This document shows, piece by piece, positions 44,730 through 55,019 of a stretch of DNA of 64,000 nucleotides. A program made the position numbers and the translations under genes. Numbering within the stretch: position 1 is the stretch's first letter; every line of letters starts with the position of its first letter. The DNA is from Setomelanomma holmii (taxonomy: Eukaryota; Ascomycota; Dothideomycetes; Pleosporales; Phaeosphaeriaceae): assembly GCA_010015745.1 (NCBI GenBank), contig ML978190.1, positions 201,022 to 265,021 of the forward strand. The letters run 5' to 3'. The notes under the pieces are model-generated. The model was not told the DNA's origin, did not search any database, and was given only the letters and a program-made list of their open reading frames with translations.

Positions 44730-45375
44730 AGATGTGAAACGCGCATTTGAGCCATTGAGTTATATTCGCTTGTGTACGTTTCTATTAGCGCCGAGATAAT
44801 CTGCTTTTCTGTTGAATGGATGGAAAGACTCGTGCATGTAACGCATATTCGTCATGTCAGTTTGTGGCGCAGCTTAGACGCACTAACAGAAGGTTCTTTG
44901 AACCCGCATCATAGAATGTCGATGATAGTGATGAACAAGAAGACCGCGTGTGAAGGCTTTTGGATCATTTACACCCTGGCAGTCGTTTAGATTTGTAGCT
45001 GTGCTCCAAACTGTGAGCAAATGACACACATTGACCGGTAAATTTGCTCTCGTGATATGTTTTAATGCCTACATCGAGACCTGCAGCAATATCCTCGAAG
45101 CCTCGTATAATCATCCATTACTATCTACACACAAAACGAACGTAAGTTGACTTCATCGGACTGGTGATACGTCAGCCCCAGTGAGCTCCTGTGCTGGACC
45201 GAATGCCCGAACCGAATCAACACTTGACTCTCCTCATGTCACCACTCAGATTCGAATGAACACGACCATCTCGGTAATGGCATAAATATAGCGGAGATCA
45301 GTTCCTCAATCCGACTCTTCCTTAGTATTGCTTGCTGGTTGGACACCCGCCTGGACAGGTCTGAGACCTGATGCC
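44730..45375. other. Intergenic, no gene seen
   Basis: These are the 3' flank of the preceding gene and non-coding DNA up to the pogo remnant. No repeat or RNA signal was recognised. Confidence 0.45.
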
Positions 45376-45838
45376 TCACCCGTCAGCATGGCACACAGGC
45401 CTAATCAGCAATGTTGGCGAACATTCGGCCCAGGAACTTACCATGAGTGCACCCGCCTTTGTAGCAATCGAGTCAGATACCTCACCAACTGTTAGGGTCT
45501 TCTCTACCCGTACGTACCGCCGCTTACGGCCTTTGCGCTTTGTAAGCTCTTCAATAGCGCTTTGCATACGCGCCTGTTCCTCCTGTAGCAACACCATATT
45601 ATGTGCTATCTGCTTAGCGCCTTTGCTCAGCTGCCTGATTTGTTCGTCCAAAGAACTTGAAAAGGAACCTGAGCGCCTTTGCATTCTCTGTCAAATGAGC
45701 GTTGATTGCGCCTCTACTTTGCGGGCGGGGTTTGGGTTGAGTAACCTCCGACACTGTATACAATCTAGACCTGTCTGTATTATGAGTGCGAACGGTTACA
45801 CCTGGTCTTACCAGTATGTATCGAAGAAGCTGCTGCAC
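45376..45838 (-). pseudogene. C-terminal fragment of a pogo/Fot-type transposase
   Basis: The minus strand reads TENAKALRF-type residues, then LDEQIRQLSKGAKQIAHNMV, LLQEEQARMQSAIEELTKR, KGRKRRYVRVEKTLTVGEVS. This is the coiled tail that follows the DDE_1 domain in many fungal pogo transposases (a helical 'LxxEVxxLRxxNE' stretch, a basic KSRKRKY patch, then TLTVEE). Neither the catalytic core nor terminal repeats are visible nearby, so this is a solitary remnant. Confidence 0.55.
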
Positions 45839-45906
45839 TAAGGAGCTATGGGCACTTGTTGAAGCTGTAAGACTCCCTCGTGGTCTGGCTATCTCAATGC
45901 TGATGT

Positions 45907-46473
45907 GTGAAGGAGTATCAGCGCCAGAGAGAACCCTTTGAAAAGCTACTATCTGAGTATCGTGAAGATTACCTAAAAGACGGCACTGTTAGGAGATGTT
46001 CTGATGTTGGTTTGGGGTATGAGTTGAAGAGCGATGAGTTGTTGCATTATCGATACATGATCCAAGACCCTCCTGATACTCTATGGCCACTAACCTAAGA
46101 GTTCAAGACTTCTGGTAGATGGTTAGATGTGACTCAAAAGCTGTCCGGTCGTGACGCAGGTCTACCATCCTTAGATAGAACTTTAAAGTATGGAGACTGT
46201 TTGCGCAAATGTTATTACTCTATCTAAAATTACGATGGACTGTGTTCAGGGGCAGAAACAAGTGCTTCATTGCATCCGATTGTCCGTGATCACACTACGT
46301 CTCTCGAAGCCAAAACCCAGTATGAAGCTCCTTTTCATCGTAAAATAGCTGCAGCTACAGCAAGCTGGAGGAAGGAAAGGTTCAATCAGAAACTAGGCAC
46401 AGACACATTCCGCAACAAGCAAGTCAATCCGTTCACCTTCAGAGACCCACTTACCTATCTAAGTAGGAATTGA
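45907..46473 (+). pseudogene. Unidentified gene fragment with CAA-to-TAA-type stops
   Basis: One frame runs from 45907 to a TGA at 46471-46473, interrupted by two TAA codons (46096 and 46228), both where CAA (Gln) would fit. It reads REPFEKLLSEYREDYLKDG, ELLHYRYMIQDPPDTLWPLT, EFKTSGRWLDVTQKLSGRD, AAATASWRKERFNQKLGTD. The last 20 codons coincide with the repeat at 46405-46463 shared with the small element at 38.3 kb, so part of the frame may be repeat-derived. The product is unknown. Confidence 0.4.
46405..46463 (+). repeat. Second copy of the 38.3-kb element end
   Basis: About 50 bp beginning CCGCAACAAGCAAGTCAATC match 38288-38340 with a single C/T difference (ACTTACCTATC versus ACTTATCTATC). 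No inverted partner or flanking duplication is visible here, so it is a solo fragment or the source sequence of the small element. Confidence 0.75.
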
Positions 46474-47626
46474 ACCTCTAAAGTCGTGTCATGTATTCCT
46501 TACCAAAGATCCGCAGTCTGCTGTTCCATAATGATACTCTAGTAAGATAAATTCTTTATCGCAATAAGCCGGCATCCAATAGAGTAGTTGTCACACGGGG
46601 AAGCGAGGTGACGCATAAGTGCTCATGGGCACAAGAGCACCTCCATATTTGCTCGAATTTTGCATCTCAATAGATTTTGATCACCTCGCCAATAAATTAA
46701 CTAGGTATGTGTCTTAAGTACTTGAGAATCTACAGTTACATCGATGGAACGCGCCGATGACTGTTCCTGGATTTACACCCATAAATCTCAGAGACTATAA
46801 CCTCTAATTCATTTCTTACGTGCATTTACGTCGATACTACCAGGTCTAAGTAGCCGTCACGTATGTATCATCCTCAGGCTGACTCGATCCGACCTATAGA
46901 ACACCTCTTCAGCAGTACTCTATCTCGCTTTTAGAATCCATGAGTTTTCAAAGCTTTCAGATGTTTTTCGTAGTAAGGGGTACATGGATGCTGATGTTTC
47001 TGCTTCACGCAAGTGAAAGTCACTGAGCAAATCTGGAGACGTAGATGACTGTCGTTTTGGCGAGATGATTGATTATCATAAAACTTAAGATTATAGTCCA
47101 ATATATCATTGACTGAGAAAATGATCGGCAGAGGCCTCGATAAATACGTTTACTTCAAAGTCTTTACTTACTGCTCTTCTTGCCATGGCAGCTTTTTGGC
47201 ATAGTTGCTCGCCCGTCGCCAATGAACTTTGTGAGTTGAGAGCAGCACAGCCCCGCCACAAGCCAAGTTGAGCCGCGTTGGCACTGCCCGCGATTAGGTG
47301 GCGCATTAAAACCTCGAGCAATTATGGAGAGTTTCCTGAGGGTACTTATGTCGCCGCAATAACGTGAACCCCGCTTCATGGTGCTTGAGATTGAAGTGAC
47401 CGTCAGGCGTGGTGTACCTGACTCCCCGATTATTCGTTGGATGTGCATTGTCACTCATGATGTGTCTCTGCCTCATTGGCTTGATAGCACATTTCATGTT
47501 ACACAACGTAGAAACAATGCCTTATCATGTATCACAATAGACAGGACTCAGCACTGATACTTGCACGGTCCTCATTAGCCGTCCGTTCTGACTTTAGACG
47601 CACAGAAAGTTACAATCTTCCACAGC
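46474..47626. other. Intergenic, no gene seen
   Basis: This is AT-leaning DNA without coding, repeat or RNA signal that I can support. Minus-strand frames near 47106-47506 are short and overlap each other. Confidence 0.45.
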
Positions 47627-48400
47627 ATGGATAACTCATGTATACAGTGCAATCGCACTTTCGTCAGCAAAGCAGCGTTCACACAGCACCGGCGCGATTC
47701 GCCCATGCATAAAAAGACGATCCAATGCGAAACGTGTGACCGCTCTTTTGGCAGCGCGAAAGCATTCCACAGCCACAAGAAGAATTGTAAAGTTGCACGA
47801 GCGTCTCCTCAGAACGCTTCGTCCGATCAGCAAAGTGATACAACCCCATCAAACAGCACCGATGCTTCGTCAAGCACGACTGCCCCCGTTCGAACTCCAC
47901 CCGCAACGCAACCCACCCACGAAACGCGCACGTTCTTCACATATCCCGACCTCCACGCCGCCATAGTATCCGCGCTCCTCCCAGACCTCTCTTCGGCCCG
48001 CTTCCACAAGAACCACGACGACCATGCCTTTGAGCACGAATGGCCCACGCACGTCATGGGCGCATTCACATGCACCAACGCCCGCTGCAAAAACAAGCGC
48101 TGGACCAGCAAAGAGGTTACTATCGAGATACACGGGTACACTAGGAACGGCTATAGCACAGTGGTGTTCTACCAGCGGTGCAAGTTATGCAATCGGCTCG
48201 GCACATTTGCGGTGGATAAGGAGTCGTATGTTGAGAGGGTGGCGTATAGGATCAAGAAGTGGGCTGGTGTGAACATGGCGCTGTCGTTCTATAACTCGAA
48301 AGTAGGCCCTCCGCATGAGCAGGAATTTTGCGAGGGCTGTAAAGTGGGGAAATGTCGAGAGGGGGATAAGAATGCTGGTTATGAAAGGGTCTTCTTATGA
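47627..48400 (+). CDS. C2H2 plus 3CxxC-type zinc-finger protein
   Basis: A single exon encodes 257 residues. Two C2H2-like fingers open the protein (CIQCNRTFVSKAAFTQHRR, residues 5-23, and CETCDRSFGSAKAFHSHKK, residues 34-52). A Ser/Thr/Pro/Gln-rich linker (about 58-100) follows. The rest fits the 3CxxC zinc-binding domain: FTCTNARCKNKRW (two Cys), VVFYQRCKLCNRLG (CxxC) and HEQEFCEGCKVGKC (CxxC). In other fungi and in animal receptor-transporting proteins this domain is found without a single defined role. The combination with N-terminal C2H2 fingers is common in fungi. A nucleic-acid or protein-binding role is likely but not shown. Confidence 0.85.
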   Translation: MDNSCIQCNRTFVSKAAFTQHRRDSPMHKKTIQCETCDRSFGSAKAFHSHKKNCKVARASPQNASSDQQSDTTPSNSTDASSSTTAPVRTPPATQPTHETRTFFTYPDLHAAIVSALLPDLSSARFHKNHDDHAFEHEWPTHVMGAFTCTNARCKNKRWTSKEVTIEIHGYTRNGYSTVVFYQRCKLCNRLGTFAVDKESYVERVAYRIKKWAGVNMALSFYNSKVGPPHEQEFCEGCKVGKCREGDKNAGYERVFL

Positions 48401-49123
48401 AAGGTTTTTCTTATGGAAGGGTTTTTTTATGAAAGGCTGTGAGGACTCGTACTCGGCTGAGGAAAGAATTTAGTCGTGTACAGGTGTGGAATTGTTGCTA
48501 ATAGGAGCGTACGTGGATTGAGTGGCTGGGTCGCACTCGTCCGCTTCGAAGATGTTGGCTATTCGTCTGACCTGTGAGAATCGAGATGCAATCAAGGAGA
48601 GGTACCTGAAGTTGGCATGTTGCTGGAAGAATGGGTTAAGCCAGGCGTCAGCATGTCCAATCTTCATCTGATGGATGCCACTAGATCCGAAGACGAACTC
48701 GAGGTACTTGTTGCAGATGTGGCGCAGCATAGTTGCAGCGTGTCACATCCAGGCGCTCAGTGACTGGGCGTGCACAAGCGAGAATACGATTGTGATTCAC
48801 TCTGCCTTCAGAACAGGCAAAAGTGCAGGCCTTGGTCGTGGTGTTGTGGGAAGCAGCGTTAGGCGGCAGATGGTTGCCACTTCGAAATCATTGGGCTAAT
48901 GGCGCTAGGCCCGAAGTATAATCATTGGTTGCCGAAGCATGTTCGGCTCGACATCGACAACGTCAGTATGCGCGCGCGTCCAGTGCCTCTCTTTGAACGT
49001 AGACGAGGGTCCAGGGTAGATGAGTGGGTGTCAAAGCTCTGAAGTATGGTGTCGCGGGAGGTAAAGTCTAACATTAACATCTACGTTGCCCTTCACCCCA
49101 TCAGAGGTGTGCTATTCTTTCTA
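48401..49123. other. Intergenic between convergent genes
   Basis: Just after the stop, AAAGG(T/C)TTTTC(T)TTATG-type units recur (48378-48435), a local duplication of the gene's last bases. An 86-codon minus frame (48470-48730) has no recognisable domain. Confidence 0.45.
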
Positions 49124-49883
49124 CTAAGCATAATTTCCTGTCCACTCTCTTGCAGTCGCGTTGTAGCGATCTCGATCATTCCAATATTCCCTCCCAATCT
49201 CCAGCACAAGACACTGCCCCCCCCAATCATCCCTGTCATCACCAAACGGATCATCCAAGAAGGAAACCAAGCACACTATCACTGTTCCGTGATGTTAGCA
49301 TACTCCCATTACTTCCCGTCCCCGAGCAGTTGAAAGGTACTTACATTTCGAAATCGTCAGTGCCGGACACCAATGTGAGCTGAGCAAGTTACACGAGATC
49401 GTCCCATTGCTGTCGATATTCGGATGATATATCATCGTCACAAAAGTGACTTTTGGTGGACGCATAGGATACGTTTCCGGGATGTCGATTTCCAACACCC
49501 ACTTCCCTCCTGCGTACAGCGTACCTGCCTAGAGACATCAGCATTCAAGTTGGCGAGAACAGAGCGTGAGCAGATAAGCTTACCGGCCCGTTGATAGTAG
49601 CTTGCCACTTGAACTTCGTAAGTTAGGGAAGGCGCTTTAAACGAGACGGAAGCAGGGGTTGATGTACGATATCATCGCTACTCGGTCTGATGTTGACACC
49701 ATCGATTGGATCGCGTGCGTCCGCTTCGATCTCTTTCATTATACGTCTGAGTTGTTGCTTTTGGGGTACGAAGACGAAATCGGTCGCGTTGACCGAGGGA
49801 TATGTGCTGTGTGAGGCATCGTGGACAGGTGCAGCCGTCGAGTGTGTTTTGTATTTCTCACGCCAGTTGGGTGGGTCAGCCAT
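49124..49883 (-). CDS. Ubiquitin-conjugating (E2) enzyme, UBC4/5-like, with atypical active-site segment
   Basis: Four exons (49883-49668, 49607-49584, 49528-49345, 49281-49124) with introns of 60, 55 and 63 nt encode 193 residues. Exon 2 is only 24 nt (WQATINGP). After a 41-residue polar start the UBC fold is complete: LRRIMKEIEADARDPIDGV, WQATINGPAGTLYAGGKW, PETYPMRPPKVTFVTMIYHPN, WCPALTISKLIVCLVSFLDDP, and the C-terminal EIGREYWNDRDRYNATAREW. The usual HPN..G.ICLD segment reads HPNIDSNGTISCNLLSSHW. The position normally held by the catalytic Cys is Ser, and Cys is one residue later. It is therefore either a functional E2 with a shifted cysteine or a pseudo-E2. ATG 49883 was chosen; MLSPDPSS at 49919 is in frame upstream. 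Confidence 0.8.
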
Positions 49884-50283
49884 GGCGGTTGTTGAAGAGG
49901 AAGGGTCAGGCGACAGCATGTCGCCTCTTAACGCGACTGGTCGCACTAGGCTCGAAGTATAGACATTAGTCGGTATGCATATGTGGCTCGGCATTATTGC
50001 TGCACCCACCCGTGAAATGAGGCACTCTCCCACTGCGCGGTGAGTGCGAGACAAACAGCAGAGACGTCTAAATAAGAGGCGAAAATGCGATGTCATTGAA
50101 GTCGTGTAAGAAGAACAAGATATACAAGGGTCTATCCGACCCCTTCCCAAACGCCGTCAAGCAAGACAGTACAACGGCGGCGTGAAGCCCCAACAGCGTT
50201 GTCTATGTGGTATAGGTAAAAGCAACGCTAAATGCTGCAAACGTGTATGCGAAACGCCAAATGCAATGTCAATATCCCCGGTA
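49884..50283. other. Intergenic upstream of the E2 gene
   Basis: This probably holds the E2 promoter and the 3' end region of the gene at 50284. No other gene is seen. Confidence 0.5.
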
Positions 50284-51628
50284 TTAGTAGTGTGATGTGT
50301 GGCTGCGGAACAGCATCTTGAGCCCGGATGGCTCCTTTTCCTTCTTGCGACTGCTGCTCTCCTTAACGGTCTTCCTCCGTTTTGTCTCAGACGTCTTGCT
50401 GGTCTTGACGCTGCGTTCTGACCGTGCACGGTGCGACCTCGGTCGTCGCTCGCTATCATCCTTCAGACGCACACTGCGGCGAGACTTGAGATCGTCTTCG
50501 TCAAGCACGCCAGCAGCGACGAGCTGTCGTGATGCACCGGGCGTGATTAACTCCCCATCGACACTAGTGCCTGCGCTTTCAGCCTGCACGTCTGCGATGC
50601 CGCGACGCCACATCTCAACGCGACTCAGCTCTTCAGGCTCGAGTTCGTCGAGCTGGTTCAAGTCTGCTGCAGAGTCGACGCGGCCTCGGCCAGCCATAGG
50701 CATGGCTGCAGCCTTCTCTGCATTGTCGGCCTGGATCTTTTTGATGATCTTGTAGCCGCCGAGGGCGACGATGGTTACGCCAACTGCGACACCGCCCGCG
50801 ATCATGAACTGTGGGCTGAGCAGGAGCGCAGCGACGGCGGGGAAGCTGCCTTTGAGCGTCATGAGCACACCAGGACCCATCTTGCCGACAATGCTGCTAA
50901 TCTCGGCGAGGGTGAGCGACACAGCAGCAAGAGCTTCGGGGTTCTTCTGAAGGTTCTCAATGGTCTGGGTGACAGAGTACTGCAGGCAGTTGGCCTCTTC
51001 GAGAAGCATTGTGATCTTGGATGCCTTTTCCTTCAGCTCGACATCGTTGTACTTCTTCTCTGGCAGCGGCGGTGGGATGTCGCCGTATGCCAGATCCATA
51101 TCGACGTAGGGCTCTGATCTCCTCCGCGACTCTGTTCGTGGGGACCGCTGAACGTGGTTGTCGGAGTTCCGTCGTGCTAGCTCCATTCCGTGTGCATCGC
51201 GTGCGTCCCCTGCAAGGTCCTGCTCGAAGCGGTGCTTGCTGCCTCGCGGGCTGTCGTTGGCGTAGAAGCTGTCGGTGTAGCCCCGCTCCATGGGCGGTCG
51301 CTCGCGGGGCTTGTGGGTCTTTGCGCGATGCGGTGCCTTGGAGTGCTTCGAATGGCGCGACGAGGCGCGCGACTGGACATCATCGTCGATGCGCAGGGCC
51401 CGGACGCCCTCGTGGAGCTGCTTGGCCTGGTAGGCAGCCTCCTTCTCGGCCTTGATCTCCGCTTTGCGCTCGCGGTAGGCGGCCTTGGCCTCCTTGAAGA
51501 CGCTGACAATGTGCTTGCTCTGCGAGTCTATAAGTACTGGCTTATCGGACAGGGTCCTTATCGGCACTCACGCTGCTCACCACCTTTCCCGACTTGTTGA
51601 TCACTGTGATTGTCTCGCCAACCCCCAT
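50284..51628 (-). CDS. Hypothetical membrane-associated protein, two exons
   Basis: A 19-codon first exon (51628-51572, MGVGETITVINKSGKVVSS) is joined by a 52-nt intron (GTGAGT to CGCAG) to 51519-50284, giving 430 residues. After the start comes a Lys/Glu/Ala-rich helix (SKHIVSVFKEAKAAYRERKA), a disordered Arg/Ser-rich section, then a helical domain (ELKEKASKITMLLEEAN; YSVTQTIENLQKNPEALAAV). One hydrophobic glycine-rich segment (SPQFMIAGGVAVGVTIVALG, about 250-270) probably spans or inserts into a membrane. The tail is highly basic (RRSVRLKDDSERRPRSHRAR; RRKTVKESSSRKKEKE). The family is not recognised. The splice is supported by frame continuity and by the TVINKSGKVVS motif. Confidence 0.75.
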
Positions 51629-53003
51629 TGCAGCCGTCGATTGCTGGGCCTGCAGCTGCACTGCGCGTGGGAGTGGTGTCGTGCGACCGGAATGGCGGGT
51701 GCGGTGTGGTACTTGAGGTACAATGCACGAGGCGGTCAGGAGTGGTCGATGCGCGACTACGACAGACAGCCAGCCCTGGAAAATCCACAAAATATCCACT
51801 TGATCTCCGGCTGGCGGCAGCGCGCAGACAGCGTCTTTTAAGGGTTTTGGGGTGTGCACTGGCGCGGGAACGTTCAGGCGTTTTGGCGGAGTGAGGCGAC
51901 TTTCAATGAAGAGCAGGTACCGGCCATGATGAATCGGGCGCGCGGGGTGCTCTGCGAGTGGTTGGCCCCCGTCACTGACTTTGCCAGGCTTTACCAGTCA
52001 ATGGGCTGCCCGCAGTGCCTGTATCGTGACTATGCGACGCTTCGCGCTGGCATTCGCTACGAGTCGGGGAAGGCGGCAACCCGGGGCTACTGGCTGGCGC
52101 GTCTGCCAGCTCACAGGCACATCCAAGCGGCGCTACCAGACCAAGCGGCCGTCTATGCGGGCAGCGTATCGCCTGCAGTTCCTTATTGCTGCTGCAGCCA
52201 TTGCGAACGTGTCGTCGCTGGGAGTGGTCGACTGTTCCAAGCAGCCTCAATATCACGCATGCTGACGCAGGTGTGCATTGATCTCGCATCAGTCTGACAG
52301 CGAAAATTCTGTCGCTGTTGCCCAAAGTCGGACTCGTTCCAAGTGACATCGGACAGCTGTCATGGAGGTCCCGGCATCACTTCAGCTGGGGTGTGCTGTG
52401 GCGGTGCACAGGTGTGGCGCGTACTGTTGCAAATAAGGGCCTGGACTCCTGAACAGCCGCTTGTGACCTCATTTCGTGGGTTTTCAAGTTGTTTGACAGC
52501 AGAGGAGATGATTTGAAAAGCAGCAACGTCTGCTTGCATACTGCGTGGAGTGTACCTGCCTCAATGACAAGGGCTTCCTTCCCGCCAAGACATCCCACCT
52601 TCCTCTGAGTGTCTTTCCAACCTCTCGAAAACAACCATCTGCTCACCACCGACGCTGCTCCGTGATCGTCCTCGTTGAGGCCTCCCACACCTCACCACGA
52701 CACCGGCGCGTCGTCACTCACCACTCGGAAGCTACTCGGGGCGACCCAGGCAATCACTACCCCAAACACCATCGAGCGTGCATCGCGGCGCGCTTCCATA
52801 CGCTGTCGAACCTTCCATGCATGCATCACGGGTCCAATTGGGCAAGGTGAAGAAATTGCGCTTTCGTCCTATCAGAGAACTATCGGGAATATGTACAACC
52901 ATTATCAGCCAGCGCGGCGCCTTACCCATCTGAATGGCCGAAACACCCAACCCATCTTCGCACCTGCGAACATGAAGGAAAACACTAATTTGACAAACAC
53001 TGG
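51629..53003. other. Intergenic 1.4 kb, no supported gene
   Basis: Frames of up to 147 codons on the plus strand overlap minus-strand frames of similar length and lack domains; the GC-rich composition explains them. The start of the interval should hold the promoter of the gene ending at 50284. Confidence 0.45.
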
Positions 53004-55019
53004 TCATGGCGAGACAGTCGGCAAAATCTCCGTCACAGTGGTGTGAGTGTCAGTCTTGTCGCGCGCCTTCAGCTCCTCGATCTTCTTGTTAAGGTCGTCG
53101 ATCTTCTGTTTCTGGGAGTTTCTCAAGCCGATGTTCTCGTCCATAAGGTCATCGCGAGCCTTCTTTGTCGCATTGTACGCCTCTCGCACCTCTTGATGTT
53201 TGCGCTCCTCGACCAATTGAGCTTTTTCCGTCTCTTCCGCAGCCTCTTCGGCTTTCTTCAACTGTGCGCGGAGGCTCACGATCCATTTGTCTCGGTTGTC
53301 GAGTTCGACATCCTGTTCGTCAATCTTGGTCTTCAAGTCAGCGATGTCTTTCTTGGCTTCTTCCAGGTCGTGAACAGCAACATCGAGCTTCGCTTGAATC
53401 TTCACCTTGTCCATCTTCTCGTTGACAAGTTCCTCGTTCCTGATGTTGAGTTGTTGCGTAAGCCACTGGACGTCTTTTTCCTTCCGCCTAATCTCCTCTT
53501 GCGCCTTCTCGAGCTGCTGCTGCAAGGCGGTGTTTTTTGCGGTTTCTGCTGCCAGCGCCAGCTTGAGTCTGTCAATCTCACCCCGTGCAGCTTTGAGTTC
53601 ACCCCTCGCAGTGTCCAACATGCATTGCATGTCGAGAATTTCCTTTTGCTTTGCGGCTAGCTCATCCGACAAGAGTCTCCTTTTCGCCTCTGACTTCTCG
53701 AGAGCCTCCTGGACTCGCTTGAACGCTTCGTGGTCAGCTTTGTCGTGCTCTTGCCACTTCCTCTCCCGCTCGGCATCTCTCTTGGCTTCCTCCTTCTTCC
53801 ATTCCTCCCACTTCCTTAGGCGCTCCTTATCCATCGCAGCATCCTTGTTGATGTAATCTCGGAGAGCCTTGTTGTCCCCTTCGAGCGCCGTCTTGTCTTC
53901 CTGGAGCTTCTTCTCGCGACCCTGAGAGGCCTGGAGAGCTCCCAATACCTTCTGAAGCTCTCTCTGGAGGTCAGCCTCGCGCTTCGAGGCCTTTTCACGC
54001 TCATCGAGGATTTGCTTGTTCAGCGCAGCTTTCTCCGTCTTCATGCCTTGATTCTCCGCCTTCAGCTTGGCGACATCACCCTCGAGCGTGACGATCTTGG
54101 CAGCACGCTTCTCTGCCTTTTCCTCGAGAAGGTGATATGCGCGGTCAAGCTTGTCAAACTGCTTCTGAGACCATTTGACGTGGTATCCGGCCTCGTCCAG
54201 GAAAGCGGACGCATAAGCCAGCTTGTCGAGGAGATCATTGGGGATCGGCAGATGCTCTGTGACTCTGGGCAGGGACGGCTTTGCTGCTGGACGCATGCAG
54301 TCAAGCGTCTTCTTCTCAGATACCGATCTTGGCGGGTTGAATCGATGCTCCGCGTTGATAGTGTTCTGCGGGAGCGAGTCGAGATTTGCCTCCTTTCCCG
54401 GACCGTTCCCATCTGCGACGATGACTGCAAGGCCCTTGCCTGCGAGTGTGACGTCGCAGGTCACGTCATAATAACCACCCTGCTTGAACGAAAACTTGTT
54501 GGCACTGCTGGCCTGCGATACCTGCTTCTCTGTGCTATACCGCAGGGCATCGGGGGTACCATGCTGGTCTTTGGTCCATTGCCAGATGGCCACGATAGGC
54601 TTCTCGTTCCCAAGACCTTTGGGAGCAACGAGAACGACTGGTTCGTTCTTGGCCCAGTCGTGGAAGTTGAATGTGCCGGTCCACATCTTGGGGCTATTTG
54701 ACGCTGATGTGGATGTCTGGGGCTGGCTGTACTGACGTGTGAGTGCGACAGTTACAGTCGCTCCGCTGCTGATAGTCCTTCGAGTAAGGCTAAGCTCCTG
54801 GTAGGCCTTTGTTGCAACACCTTTGAAGTCGTAGAAGCCATCGTTGAAGTTGAACTGATCATCACCGTCCTGGGTAATTGAGGAATTGCGAACATAGTAG
54901 GACATGGGCTTCTTGTCTGAGTAGATGTAGACAGGATCATCTGCCTCAACAATGCCATTGGGAAGGACGGCGACGAAGAGCTCGTCTTTGAGCTTGCCGT
55001 AGTAAGTGAAGTACGACAT
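53004..55019 (-). CDS. Large protein with beta-type N-terminal domain and long coiled coil
   Basis: A single exon encodes 671 residues. Residues 1 to about 215 look like a globular beta-rich domain with internal similarity between halves (YFTYYGKLKDELFVAVLPNG; FNFNDGFYDFKGVAT versus WTGTFNFHDWAKNEPVVLVA; FSFKQGGYYDVTCDVT). After a linker (about 215-270) a nearly continuous coiled coil runs from about 300 to 655, dominated by Lys/Glu/Ala/Leu heptads with few breaks. A short Thr-rich end (TDTHTTVTEILPTVS) closes the protein. I do not recognise the N-terminal domain. The long coil implies dimerisation or a scaffold role. The next gene at 56464 encodes another coiled-coil protein of nearly the same size, transcribed divergently. 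Confidence 0.75.
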   Translation of the reverse strand: MSYFTYYGKLKDELFVAVLPNGIVEADDPVYIYSDKKPMSYYVRNSSITQDGDDQFNFNDGFYDFKGVATKAYQELSLTRRTISSGATVTVALTRQYSQPQTSTSASNSPKMWTGTFNFHDWAKNEPVVLVAPKGLGNEKPIVAIWQWTKDQHGTPDALRYSTEKQVSQASSANKFSFKQGGYYDVTCDVTLAGKGLAVIVADGNGPGKEANLDSLPQNTINAEHRFNPPRSVSEKKTLDCMRPAAKPSLPRVTEHLPIPNDLLDKLAYASAFLDEAGYHVKWSQKQFDKLDRAYHLLEEKAEKRAAKIVTLEGDVAKLKAENQGMKTEKAALNKQILDEREKASKREADLQRELQKVLGALQASQGREKKLQEDKTALEGDNKALRDYINKDAAMDKERLRKWEEWKKEEAKRDAERERKWQEHDKADHEAFKRVQEALEKSEAKRRLLSDELAAKQKEILDMQCMLDTARGELKAARGEIDRLKLALAAETAKNTALQQQLEKAQEEIRRKEKDVQWLTQQLNIRNEELVNEKMDKVKIQAKLDVAVHDLEEAKKDIADLKTKIDEQDVELDNRDKWIVSLRAQLKKAEEAAEETEKAQLVEERKHQEVREAYNATKKARDDLMDENIGLRNSQKQKIDDLNKKIEELKARDKTDTHTTVTEILPTVSP

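Noticed and set aside
51854..52297. 147-codon plus-strand frame rich in Cys and Ala
   Set aside because: A minus-strand frame of similar length overlaps it; GC-rich composition accounts for both.
53043..53660. 205-codon Leu-rich plus-strand frame
   Set aside because: It is the complement of Lys/Glu coiled-coil codons (CTT/CTC), a known artefact.
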